Shown: one piece after another, positions 9,737 through 19,079 of the stretch
Layout of the letters: each line of letters starts with the position of its first letter
Position numbering within the stretch: the first letter of the stretch is position 1
Source of the DNA: Reyranella massiliensis 521
GTDB taxonomy: Bacteria; Pseudomonadota; Alphaproteobacteria; Reyranellales; Reyranellaceae
Assembly (NCBI RefSeq): GCF_000312425.1
Contig: NZ_HE997181.1
Location: forward strand, 3,538,839 to 3,591,414
Reading direction: 5' to 3'
Length of the DNA: 52,576 nucleotides
The notes under the pieces: model-generated
Database searches by the model: none
Told to the model about the DNA's origin: nothing
Seen by the model: the letters and a program-made list of their open reading frames with translations, nothing else
Position numbers and translations under genes: made by a program

Positions 9737-11163
9737 ATGGACATCTTCATATTCGGAATGCCCCGAACCGGCACCAATTACTTGAGTGCATTAATTGCCA
9801 ACTGCACTTCTGCTCACATCGATAGAAGCATTCACAAACACACCACCGCTGCAAGCGCCGACATGCAACACCTTCGGCCACTTGGGCTGTGCGAAACGAT
9901 CCCATATGCCTCGTCGCGCGACACCCTCTGCTTTGGCTAGAGAGTATTCTGAACCACACCGCGCATGAACTAACAAGCTTCTACAATGTTGATTTGAGAG
10001 TGGAGCAACACAATGCACTGCAGCTTGTCGAGCTATATGTCAATTTCTACTTGGAGTGGGACCAAACACTCACCTTCCATCCGAAGCATAGGCTTTTCCA
10101 GTTCGAGTCACTACTTGAGACTGGTGGAGCTACCTTAACGTCATGGATAGACACCATCGGAGTACCACTGCCGGATCCCATTTATGCCCCGGAGAAGCTA
10201 CCAAACTCTGTCATCTTTTCAGCTAAAGATCGCCTGAAGAACATTCAGTATCAAACGACGCTTCCCGCGTCGCTGTGCGACGAAGTTATGGCGTCTATTC
10301 CCAGTGACTTCCAACAACTGACTGGATACTCGTTTGAGCAAGTCAAATTCTGTGCTCCATCCAACAATACGGCGCGAGTTTTTCTCTATGCATTCCAGGG
10401 CGATGTTTATGCAGCAAAGCGAGCGGCACCTGAAATAATTGATAGGATCCTCGAGGAATATCCCTCTTCACCAACAGCACATCTTGCTGCTCACATCGCT
10501 AAGCAGCAGCGGCCTGACTATGAAAATCAGCATCTTGCTCTGATTCCTAAGTTAACAGCAAAGCAGGCCTCAGCATTCGATGGGCGGGAGTTGGGCGCTA
10601 TCATATTGAGCTTAATCTATGTCGGCGAGAATGATGCCGCAGCTAACTTGCTCGAAATATCTCAAACTAGCGGTGGAGTTTTACCGCTCGACACGCAACT
10701 CCTTATACGATCACGTCTGGCGGCTACTGTCGGTGATATAAAGCGACAAGAGGAAATCTTGCGGGGCGGATTACTTATCTTACCTAGTAATAAAGTATTT
10801 GCTGCAGAACTCGCCACGCTACTATGCGCTACAGGTCGTCTTCAGAATGCCATTGAAATTACAAGCACCGCTCTGGAGCAGCATGGAGATGATGCCTGGC
10901 TATTAGGTACCCACGCCGGGATAATATTTAATATCGGCCAATGGCCCGAAGCAGAACTCTTCTATAGGAAAACGCTTGATTGTTTGCACACTAGCACCGC
11001 GCGACAAAGTGCAGATTATGGGGGTGTAGTAATTTGTCTTGCACGCACCTTGCTGAAGTTGGGGGATCGCCCACAGGCTTTCTCTCTTTTGGATAGCATA
11101 GGCGACAACTATCCCCACCAAGATTGGTACGAACAGCAAATAGAACAAATTCGCCTGAGTTAG
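9737..11163 (+). pseudogene. Sulfotransferase-like gene with TPR tail, frameshifted
   Basis: The ATG at 9737 opens MDIFIFGMPRTGTNYLSALI, in which PRTGTN is the 5'-phosphosulfate-binding loop of PAPS-dependent sulfotransferases. About 55 codons later this frame ends at 9940. The continuing frame, open from 9889, carries CLVARHPLLWLESI, the 3'-phosphate-binding segment (Arg, Ser), then a helical sulfotransferase C-terminus (about 9960-10350). After that come about 260 residues of degenerate TPR-like helical repeats (AIEITSTALEQHGDDAWLL, AELFYRKTLDCL). A single indel around 9900-9912 would restore one protein of about 475 residues. It would sulfate a glycan or act on a related substrate. As written it is broken; sequencing error is an alternative explanation. 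Confidence 0.65.
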
Positions 11164-11203
11164 AATCGGCTCATGAGTAATTTCACGCAAAGAGATCTAG
11201 CTG

Positions 11204-12862
11204 TTACTCCTCCCGATGGAAGCCATGAAAGAGCCCCTTAAGTGCGGGATGAACGGGGTCCTTGCTGACTTGGCTCTGTTCATCTCGGGGATCAATCAAA
11301 GGTCGATCCAAGCCCGGGAAAAACAGAAGCTGCTCCGGCTGATCACTATAAAGATCAACCACCCATTCGCGCTCACCGCAGCGCAGCAGCGCCAAACCAC
11401 TCCAATCGTGTCTATGTAATCCAATGGCAATACGCGGCTTGAACTCAATTGAAGCCGTGCCCTCCCAAATTTTTGCAGTATCGGTATTTCTCTCCAAGCT
11501 TCCAGAGAACGTCATGCTGTCCAGTACGCCTTTCACAACTGGGTAAGAATTCCAAACATGCTTAATAATCACTTCGCTGTTGTTGGACTTCGAATTCTTG
11601 AGGCCTGTTGCGATTACTTCACATCGAAGGGGATTCTTTTCGGCGGCAGCCGGCGTCTCGCCCAGTTGGATATCATCAAAGTCTCGGGGCAACAAAACCG
11701 CACGAATTCCCGGTACTGTCGATCGCAAATCAAAAACTGCTGATTGCCCTCCAAAAGATATGCTGACAGACCCAGCCTCTGGCGATTTCTCAAACACTAG
11801 CAAAGCGATATCGGCTCGCCCGAGATCGACAGCATCCGTCGTCACTGTCGGGACCACTAAATCCCGACCTTCCACATGGGGAGTGTGCCGGTGATTGCGA
11901 CGAAGATACCAATGCGCAAGTCGCACTTCACCTCTGTCCTCGCCCTCCCGTCGTAAAACAACATGCCTACTAGATAGTGACTCCATGCCGACATTCCGAA
12001 TACTTGGCTTCTCGAACATCCGAGACAATTGAATAGAGGGAACAGGTATCTCGTAGCCGCCGATCCTCAGGCTCCCTCTCAATTCGCCCATCAAACGATT
12101 GTTAACAGAAGGATGGATCTTATAATACGACAGCCTTTCACCACTTTCGCGCAGCTGGAAATAGGCGGCGCTCTGGACATCTCCTATTTCAATAATCTCA
12201 TGATCCTGGGTTGCATCTTCTAAATGGATGATCGCAGCGCCCTGGGCACCCATTGGTACTTGAAACCAGATTTCCGAAGTTTCAGCTGCAGCATATCGCG
12301 GCACAGCGCACACTGGTGCAATGGAGACTGGAACGTAACGCCAAAGCTTTTGCCTTCCAGTTGGTGGACTGAATACGATGTGAGGCTCGAAGTTCGACGG
12401 TAGCTCGACTACGTCGATACGAACTCTCTTTAAGCCAAGTCTTGAGCCATTGGCATCCGACCACGCACGAACCTCAACCACTGCAAGCTCTGCTAGCTCA
12501 AACGCAAGATGGAATACTACTGTCCGCGCAGCCCCTGGAAGCAGTGATGCCACAGCCTCAGCTATCAGAGTCGCCTGCGTCTCCGTAGTCCAACGCACAG
12601 CATCAAACACCAACCTGGGAGAGTAAGTGTCGTCGTCGACGTGGAATTCGTAAGTGACGGCATACTTTCCCGGTGGAAGTGTATTTCTCGCACCGTTCGA
12701 TATGTATCCTTTGTCATGCAAATCGCTGTTTGATGCGAATTGTAGGATTGACCTATGCGTCACAGCCAAAGAGCCTATCTGCACAGCCGTACGTTCCAAT
12801 AAGGACTTACGAGGCTGACGTAGCTTCAAAGACCGAGCAATCTTTCCCAAAGTCGTCAACAT
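11204..12862 (-). CDS. Uncharacterised beta-sandwich protein of polysaccharide locus
   Basis: A 552-residue protein with no recognised enzyme motif. It starts at ATG 12862 after AAGGG. The N-terminal region has NTLPPGKYAVTYEF (residues about 60-75), the same Pro-Gly-Tyr beta-strand motif found in the FkbM protein at 8077-9321 and in the proteins at 21030 and 23350. The rest alternates beta-strands and loops and has no signal peptide or membrane segment. It lies downstream of and in the same direction as the GT2-GT4 fusion, 113 bases away, so co-transcription is likely. It may be a glycan-binding or assembly partner of the glycosyltransferases; that role is inference from the repeated domain and from position only. 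Confidence 0.55.
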   Translation of the reverse strand: MLTTLGKIARSLKLRQPRKSLLERTAVQIGSLAVTHRSILQFASNSDLHDKGYISNGARNTLPPGKYAVTYEFHVDDDTYSPRLVFDAVRWTTETQATLIAEAVASLLPGAARTVVFHLAFELAELAVVEVRAWSDANGSRLGLKRVRIDVVELPSNFEPHIVFSPPTGRQKLWRYVPVSIAPVCAVPRYAAAETSEIWFQVPMGAQGAAIIHLEDATQDHEIIEIGDVQSAAYFQLRESGERLSYYKIHPSVNNRLMGELRGSLRIGGYEIPVPSIQLSRMFEKPSIRNVGMESLSSRHVVLRREGEDRGEVRLAHWYLRRNHRHTPHVEGRDLVVPTVTTDAVDLGRADIALLVFEKSPEAGSVSISFGGQSAVFDLRSTVPGIRAVLLPRDFDDIQLGETPAAAEKNPLRCEVIATGLKNSKSNNSEVIIKHVWNSYPVVKGVLDSMTFSGSLERNTDTAKIWEGTASIEFKPRIAIGLHRHDWSGLALLRCGEREWVVDLYSDQPEQLLFFPGLDRPLIDPRDEQSQVSKDPVHPALKGLFHGFHREE

Positions 12863-12975
12863 AGAAACCCTTAGTTATCTAAAGCGGCTTGCGTTCAATT
12901 TGGAAACGCATTGTTACGGGTATCTCCGCCTTTGGCATCGTACCCTCCACTAATTCCAATCGAAAGCACGACGCT

Positions 12976-15828
12976 CTAGCGTCTGGCGCACTCAACAAGG
13001 TAAACGTCTTCACATCCTGTAGGCGTCCGGTGCTGCAAAGCTGTGGGCTTTTGTCCGATAGCTTCGCTGCTTGCACTCTCGGTTACCGCGGTCAAGTCAG
13101 CGAGAATCGAAACCCCCGCCTGCTGTAATTCAGCTCCAATCTTCGCCACCAGAGCCTTCGATTGACTACCTGCCGAGAGCGTCAGCAAGAGGTGTCCTCC
13201 GACCTTTGTAATTCTTGCGATCTCAAGTACCTTGGGCAAGAAATCGGATCCAGCAGGCTGGAGTGGGTCTAACAAACAGACGTAGTCGAAGTGCGCATCC
13301 GCAAAACCGAGACGATCCATAGTTCGATAGCTTGAATGGGGATTGTCTGTTTTTACCGAATAGTGATTGTCCAAGTGGACGTACGCAAAATCCGCGCCCC
13401 CCAAACTCACAATCGGAAGAGGCAACTGACCAATCACTAAAACCCTAAGCTTATCTGTATGCAGCTTGTGATGACGATCTATTGTCGACTGCAATGCATA
13501 CATCGACAAAGCATAAGCCCAGACCTGCCAATTGATCGCAACTTCGTCTATCTGCGATAGTATAGGAAAAAGTGGAGATCTCACCCAAAAATCCTGTAGC
13601 TCGCAACGCTTGGCTACAGGCAAAGAGATACGGTCAGTCCGCGATCTCTTCGGTCGCGCCATAATATCTTCGTAGAACTCCAAGGTCTTGTCGGCCATGA
13701 GCCCCGACGTGAAATGGCTTTCGTATCGCGCACGACCAGCGCGACCAAACTGCTCCCTCAGCTCCAGGGAATCCAGCAACTTCGCCAAAGCGTCTGTGAA
13801 AGCAGCCTCATCACCAGGTGGCACAAGAAGTCCATTACGACCGTGGTCAACAACTTCGGGGATACCCCCGGCATCGGTCCCGATCACCGGCTTTCCGTGC
13901 ATCATAGCTTCCAAATAGATAAGCCCAAATGATTCAAAGCGGGACGGCGCTACAAAAACATCGCAGGCGCGAATGAAGTCATCCAAATGCTCCTGCTGAA
14001 CTTCCCCCCAGAACCGAATTCTTTCCAGCCATTCAACGCGCCCGACCTCCTCGCTTAGCTTCTGACGAAACGACGAACGCCCATGTTGGACTTCCGGGTC
14101 GCGCCCAACTATGTCAACGACAAGATCATCATATCGCGGCATCAACGTCATGATTGAGCTCAGGAGTATGTCGATGCCTTTCCGATACTCCAGCCGCCCC
14201 ACGAATAGGACGCGACGTCCAAACGTTCTCTCCAGACGACCGTCGGCTCGGTCAGCCAAACCTCTCAATACGACGCGCGTACGCCCCTTATCGATTTCTA
14301 CATTATACTCAGTTTCAATTTGTCGAATAATGCCATTGCTATTGGCATAGAACGCATCGGCCGCCATCAAGATCCGCCGTTCCCATCGACAAATCGGAAC
14401 GATAGTCTGTTCCATTGTGTTAGAATTGGACAGCCAAGCAGGGTGCATAGAGGCGGCCACAAGCATAGGAGTGTTTAGGGAAACAACCACACGAGTCGAC
14501 CCGTCCATCAGCGCTGCTAGTGACTCGCAGTCCCAGTCAGGAGCATGAACAATGTCGACGGGCTCAAACTCCTGAATTCGTTTCACCTCCTTCATGAAGG
14601 TTTGGCTTGAGTCCCAGATGTGCTGAGGTACGCCACTAGGGCAACCGTCTTGATGCTCAACCTTAAGTCGATGCACCCAGACATCGCCTTCCAAGTCTAC
14701 AGTACTGTGGTCCTTACTTCTGGTGAGGACATGGATCTTGCAGCCGCGCGCTGTCAATTCCTGTGCAATTTCGTAGACAAAGCGCGCAATCCCATCCACC
14801 GGCCCCGGCGGATACTGTGTTGAGAAGAAGCAAATTGTTAGGTGCTGCTCTTTCCAGAACGTTGGAGCAAACTTCCTATAAAGGCCCTCCGTCGCCAAAT
14901 CGCGGCTAAGCAGCCCGAGCTTTGGAGCAAGCTGCGCCCGAGCAATTCCGTCCCGCGTTGCACGAACTACATCCAGTTCGAATGTCTCAAGAGCTTCAGC
15001 AGGTAATAGGCCGTGCTCAGTACACCAACGAACATCGCCCCTATTGTGCTCAACGAATCGTTGAATGGCTGCCATTGCCTCGATACTTCCGGTCGCAGGC
15101 GCGCCATGGCGAAACGCAAAGTACGCTTGGTTTTTCAGGATTTCGTAGCGGTTCCGCACAACTCGACGATGGTCTCGCAGAGAACTAGGTGCGAATTTGT
15201 GATAGACAAATGCACCTTCCGCGAACTTGATGGCATAGCCTCGATCAACAATACGTAGGCACAAGTCGGTTTCATCAAGATAGTAGGCATACTCTTCATC
15301 GAAGCCACCAACTTCCAAAAGAGCTTGCCGTCGGAATGTAGAATTGGTGCCCAGTAAGGCTACGTACTTCGTACTACCTGGAAAATTGTAAAGGAGTGTT
15401 GGATCAACTTCTAAATTTGACTCAGCGCCACCGAATCGATCAGCGAGAATATACTTGGTCTGAAACTGGTAGCCTGTATGGTCGTAGACCATGCCGCCAA
15501 CCGCTCCAATGTCGTCTCGATCATAAGCGCCGACAATTCTTTGCAGCCACTGCGGATCTGGCACAGCGTCATCATCAATGAATGCAACGACATCTCCGCT
15601 CGCAGCAGCTATTCCAATGTTTCGTGAAACGGATAGGTTTGGCTGCTCGCAGTTGTAAAGGCGAACGTCGTTTCTCCATTGCGTCAGCAACTCATCGGTA
15701 CCATCTACTGATGGACCGTTAACAACGACGACTTCGAAGTTACGATATCGTTGATGCCGGAGGGAACGCAGCGTTTTGTCCAACATATCGCGGCGATTGA
15801 GTGTGTTGATGACTACACTGACCTTCAC
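12976..15828 (-). CDS. Multidomain glycosyltransferase, GT2-GT4 fusion
   Basis: A protein of about 950 residues that probably adds two sugars to a surface glycan. Residues 1-250 are a GT2 (GT-A) domain: VKVSVVINTLNRRDML, VAFIDDDAVPDPQWL (DxD-type site) and an ED/W region near EYAYYLDETDLCLR. Residues about 330-715 are a GT4 (GT-B) domain: CFFSTQYPPGPVDGIARF, VLFVGRLEYRKGIDIL, ESFGLIYLEAM (the E-x7-E motif) and GTDAGGIPEVV. The last 220 residues include HLDNHYSVKTDNPHSSYRTM and VGGHLLLTLSAG, reminiscent of a methyltransferase-like fold, but the assignment is weak. I prefer the GTG at 15828 after GGGGGCGA, which falls just beyond the stop of the upstream gene; the frame is open to 15867. Confidence 0.75.
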   Translation of the reverse strand: MKVSVVINTLNRRDMLDKTLRSLRHQRYRNFEVVVVNGPSVDGTDELLTQWRNDVRLYNCEQPNLSVSRNIGIAAASGDVVAFIDDDAVPDPQWLQRIVGAYDRDDIGAVGGMVYDHTGYQFQTKYILADRFGGAESNLEVDPTLLYNFPGSTKYVALLGTNSTFRRQALLEVGGFDEEYAYYLDETDLCLRIVDRGYAIKFAEGAFVYHKFAPSSLRDHRRVVRNRYEILKNQAYFAFRHGAPATGSIEAMAAIQRFVEHNRGDVRWCTEHGLLPAEALETFELDVVRATRDGIARAQLAPKLGLLSRDLATEGLYRKFAPTFWKEQHLTICFFSTQYPPGPVDGIARFVYEIAQELTARGCKIHVLTRSKDHSTVDLEGDVWVHRLKVEHQDGCPSGVPQHIWDSSQTFMKEVKRIQEFEPVDIVHAPDWDCESLAALMDGSTRVVVSLNTPMLVAASMHPAWLSNSNTMEQTIVPICRWERRILMAADAFYANSNGIIRQIETEYNVEIDKGRTRVVLRGLADRADGRLERTFGRRVLFVGRLEYRKGIDILLSSIMTLMPRYDDLVVDIVGRDPEVQHGRSSFRQKLSEEVGRVEWLERIRFWGEVQQEHLDDFIRACDVFVAPSRFESFGLIYLEAMMHGKPVIGTDAGGIPEVVDHGRNGLLVPPGDEAAFTDALAKLLDSLELREQFGRAGRARYESHFTSGLMADKTLEFYEDIMARPKRSRTDRISLPVAKRCELQDFWVRSPLFPILSQIDEVAINWQVWAYALSMYALQSTIDRHHKLHTDKLRVLVIGQLPLPIVSLGGADFAYVHLDNHYSVKTDNPHSSYRTMDRLGFADAHFDYVCLLDPLQPAGSDFLPKVLEIARITKVGGHLLLTLSAGSQSKALVAKIGAELQQAGVSILADLTAVTESASSEAIGQKPTALQHRTPTGCEDVYLVECARR

Positions 15829-15838
15829 TACTCGCCCC

Positions 15839-16051
15839 CTACTTGTTCTTCGCCTGATCGTTCGCAATCACGCTAGTTCGCTTCAACAATCGAAAATCTG
15901 CGTTCATACGTGACAGTGCGTCCAATAGCTGAACCCAAATTTCTGCATCTTGTTTTAGTGTGTCGGACAGCATGGCTACTTCGCGTTCTTTTTCGGCAAG
16001 TCGATTTCGAAGCTGAGCAACCTCGGCTTTTAGGGAAGCGACATCATCCAT
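15839..16051 (-). CDS. Small coiled-coil protein
   Basis: The protein has about 70 residues if it starts at ATG 16051 (MDDVASLKAEVAQLRNRL); the frame is open to 16108, but that would overlap the upstream GT4 gene by about 40 bases. The sequence is a heptad-like coiled coil for the first 40 residues, followed by DAEIWVQLLDALSRMNADF. Its stop is 8 bases before the preferred start of the GT2-GT4 fusion, and it follows the GT4 gene at once, so the three are probably one operon. Short coiled-coil proteins of this kind can scaffold glycosyltransferases; here that is only a suggestion. Confidence 0.55.
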   Translation of the reverse strand: MDDVASLKAEVAQLRNRLAEKEREVAMLSDTLKQDAEIWVQLLDALSRMNADFRLLKRTSVIANDQAKNK

Positions 16052-16067
16052 TTTTGCAATCCATGTC

Positions 16068-17357
16068 TTACAGCTGGTCGCGGAGTTCCATACGGTTAGC
16101 TGCGTCAATCGCGTTGCGAATCGCGTTTACGAGAAAATCTCGTTTAGCGCTGCCATCAACAACCCGATCATCCGTAGCATCAATCACTGCTGGCTGTTTT
16201 ACAGGGTGAGCCTTATGCGAATTAATGGCGTTGTCAAAAAACAGAAGAAATTGAGCGGCAACAGAGCGCTTCGAGTATTTCTGAGCAAAGTCGATCGCCT
16301 TTCGCTCAAATGTCATAACGTCAATGGGACCAGAATCAGTCTCATACAGCCTTTGCCCCCAAGGCTTAGAGAACTGTTTAACGAACCTGACGATAGATTC
16401 CCCTAAACGGCCAGCATCTCCGGTTGGAACGAGGTCACTCAACCCACCGGCGATATAGCGCAAATTACCTGCGTCATAAGATATTACATAGCAGCCACGG
16501 CTCAGAGCTTCAGCAATAGGCAAACAAAATCCTTCATGATAGGATGGCAATATCAAACAGTGAGCTTCATTAAATCGACAAAGAAGGTCCCTTTCGCTAA
16601 GCTCGCCCTCGACTGATACTAGCGCGTCCAAATCGTTGCGCCTGATGAAGCTTAGAACTTCATTGGCATACTCTCGATCAGAATAGCGCTGGGTACCTAC
16701 GAGCTTCAAAGCAAAGTTCGCATTGCCAGAATCTCTTGCGTAAGCGACTGCCTGCAAAAGATCCATAATACCCTTCTGCTTGACGAAGCGGCCCACATAC
16801 AAGAGGTGTGCTGGCCCCGTTTGTGGCCTACAATTTGAAGAGCCTTCGCCGATGATGATTGGTGGATAAAGTATGCCTATCTGATCAATGGGATAGCCCA
16901 AATCAGTGAGGTCGTTCCTGGTAAATTCGCTGTTGCACCATACAAAGTCAGAGCAGAATAAATTCGATCTTTGCCTCTCAGACATAACGGTTACGGAGTG
17001 TCGACTGGTATTAGGAAATAACGCCGAGGGAGTAATGTTGTGAAAGTATGTGACTTTCTTCTGCCAAGGCTTGGCCGCCAAAATCAAATCGAAGATTGTG
17101 TTGTGAATACCGAAGTCAAATAATAAAATATCAGACTCTTGGTAATGGTGGCTCCTGAGCACATCAGCAGGGCTATTTACCACCACAATACGCGGGTCAT
17201 CGTAGTCGGTAGCTGTCACGAAAATGCGTATATCAACGGCATTTCTATATGCCAGTGATAGCGTCACAATTCGTTCCCAGAGATTGAGCGACACGCCATC
17301 GCGCCGATAGAGAATGCCGTTCAAGAAGGAAACCTTGAGAGGCTTGAGTACGCTCAT
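16068..17357 (-). CDS. GT4-family glycosyltransferase
   Basis: A 429-residue GT-B glycosyltransferase of the GT4 family, cytoplasmic and probably nucleotide-sugar dependent. The C-terminal half has the donor-binding signatures: LLYVGRFVKQKGIMDLL, VSVEGELSERDLLCRF, and YHEGFCLPIAEALSRGC, which carries the E-x7-E motif. The N-terminal half is more divergent, with NGILYRRDGVS, LLFDFGIHN, and WCNSEFTRNDL at the domain junction. The ATG at 17357 follows AAGGA at a good distance. It is the first gene of a minus-strand run with the coiled-coil protein and the GT2-GT4 fusion. Sugar and linkage are unknown. Confidence 0.8.
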   Translation of the reverse strand: MSVLKPLKVSFLNGILYRRDGVSLNLWERIVTLSLAYRNAVDIRIFVTATDYDDPRIVVVNSPADVLRSHHYQESDILLFDFGIHNTIFDLILAAKPWQKKVTYFHNITPSALFPNTSRHSVTVMSERQRSNLFCSDFVWCNSEFTRNDLTDLGYPIDQIGILYPPIIIGEGSSNCRPQTGPAHLLYVGRFVKQKGIMDLLQAVAYARDSGNANFALKLVGTQRYSDREYANEVLSFIRRNDLDALVSVEGELSERDLLCRFNEAHCLILPSYHEGFCLPIAEALSRGCYVISYDAGNLRYIAGGLSDLVPTGDAGRLGESIVRFVKQFSKPWGQRLYETDSGPIDVMTFERKAIDFAQKYSKRSVAAQFLLFFDNAINSHKAHPVKQPAVIDATDDRVVDGSAKRDFLVNAIRNAIDAANRMELRDQL

Positions 17358-17740
17358 GCTAGTTCCTTAGTCGCGCTCTATCGTTATCGGGGACGCACCA
17401 AACCTTTGCAGTGGCTTGGCTTACCACCGAAACGCAATCTATTGCACTAACTACTCTATCAAACTCCGCGCTGGTATGAATTTCTACTTGAAGGCCCAAG
17501 AAGCGCGACAACAAAAACTTGCGAATAACGATGAAGGCTACACCAAACACCTAAACTGTCATCAGAACAGCATGTCTGGATCATACGTAGATCAACCAGC
17601 ACAAAAGTACGTTGAAATCGAAATGACATTTGCCACCTAGGAAACTCCCAAAGCTAGCCCAAGGCTACTGACGACAGAACGACAACCCTCGCCAGCAACA
17701 TAGAGGCCCACATAGGGACACTCGCTGGGCGATCGGCGGA
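17358..17740. other. Intergenic stretch between GT4 gene and KpsE-like gene
   Basis: These 383 bases hold only short frames without domain resemblance (for example a 63-codon minus-strand frame at 17359-17550). The stretch must contain the promoter of the minus-strand glycosyltransferase run and the end of the KpsE-like transcript. No clear terminator hairpin was found by eye. Confidence 0.45.
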
Positions 17741-18940
17741 TCACCTAATTTGAGAGCCGTGCTCACGAACTCCAACGAAGATCAGCCAGGCGATCAACAT
17801 CAAAAGAAGATTCGCGACAAATACCGTTAGCACGCTACGCAACCGCTTCGGTTGGGTAGAATAGTCAGCCAGATTGGGTTCAACAACTCTCTCCAGATAC
17901 AGCAGCTGTTTCGCGGCTTCCGCCTTCGCCCGCACGAGATCTGCCTCATTGGTGCTCAACATCTTGTTGGCAAATTCGCGCTCAAGTACGAAGTGCTCGT
18001 AGGCGGCGATCCGCTCGGCTAAGCCGTCTGAACTGCGCGCGACACGCGTTCGCTCCGACGTGATCTGCTCGTCAAGAGCGATTGCCTTGCGCTCGAGAAT
18101 CGGAACCTGCGGCCCGGTTGACGAGTTCATCTTTGCTTCGGCGATCTGCGCACGCGTCGTGGCGAGCTCCGCCGAGAGCTTGGCAATGAGCTCAGCCAGC
18201 GCCACAGCGTTGCGCGCCGGATCAATAAGAAGCTCCTTGTTTCTGAACGCTGTCAAAGCGGCCTGAGCGGCGATAACCCGGCTCTGGGCTTCGATCACCT
18301 CGGCTTCGGCTCGCCCCACAGCATCGCGCAGAAGCCGCTCATTGAGGCGATTGACTAATCCTTCGCCTAGCTGCAGGAGTGTATCGGCGATCTCCTTGGC
18401 ATTTTCCGCCGAGAAAGCCCGCGCCTTCAAGGTCGATATCCCTGTCTTGTCAGTATGAACCACGGACACCATGGTCTGGAAATATTTGTAAAATCGCTCT
18501 TCGCGCGGACCATAGAGAAACGACGGATAGCCGGCGATAATGTCGAGCGCGTCCGTCTTGAACATTCCCCGCAAAGGCAGATGTTGCTGCAACTCGCGCA
18601 CTGCATCGCGCGACGTCATGAAATCTTGCACGATATAGGAGTCGTCCTGCGACCGCTGCAAGCCGAGCTGGACCAGGAACGACAAGCCCCCCAAGCTGTC
18701 CGGGCGCTGAGCCGAACGGACCACGAACTTGGCTTCCGATTCATACTGATCCGAAGCCAAGAAGAAGAAGTAAATTGCCGAAAGTAGCGTCGGCAAGAAC
18801 AGAATCAGCCACGCCCGGCGACGCACCCAGAGGGGAAGTTCGACCTGAGAGAGCCGGCGCCAGACCTTGGCCACGGTCTGGCCAGCAGTCTCAATAACGT
18901 GACGAGCGCCGGTAGGAAAAGTTAGAAATCTGGACAGCAT
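17741..18940 (-). CDS. kpsE: Capsule export inner-membrane protein, KpsE/CtrB-like (copy 1)
   Basis: A 399-residue protein of the KpsE/BexC/CtrB group (polysaccharide co-polymerase type 3), which links the inner-membrane ABC exporter to the outer-membrane channel. One membrane segment lies near residues 42-62 (AWLILFLPTLLSAIYFFFLA), followed by the family motif YESEAKFVVRS. A long periplasmic coiled-coil region covers about 190-340, and a second membrane segment about 368-390 (SVLTVFVANLLLMLIAWLIF), with a short cytoplasmic tail. It is divergent from the second copy at 19080, and the 139 bases between their starts should hold both promoters. Family membership is clear; the symbol is given at family level (rkpR in rhizobia). 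Confidence 0.8.
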   Translation of the reverse strand: MLSRFLTFPTGARHVIETAGQTVAKVWRRLSQVELPLWVRRRAWLILFLPTLLSAIYFFFLASDQYESEAKFVVRSAQRPDSLGGLSFLVQLGLQRSQDDSYIVQDFMTSRDAVRELQQHLPLRGMFKTDALDIIAGYPSFLYGPREERFYKYFQTMVSVVHTDKTGISTLKARAFSAENAKEIADTLLQLGEGLVNRLNERLLRDAVGRAEAEVIEAQSRVIAAQAALTAFRNKELLIDPARNAVALAELIAKLSAELATTRAQIAEAKMNSSTGPQVPILERKAIALDEQITSERTRVARSSDGLAERIAAYEHFVLEREFANKMLSTNEADLVRAKAEAAKQLLYLERVVEPNLADYSTQPKRLRSVLTVFVANLLLMLIAWLIFVGVREHGSQIR

Positions 18941-19079
18941 GCCAGAGTACTATAATCGCGCCTTTTCAGCCGCGATACGGGGACCTCCTGTGGCAGGGTG
19001 CTCGCGCCCGCCCCCCTAACTTCGGCCATCGACTTCTGAAGCATCATGAGTAATATCGTTGCCTAGAATTAGGTCCCCG

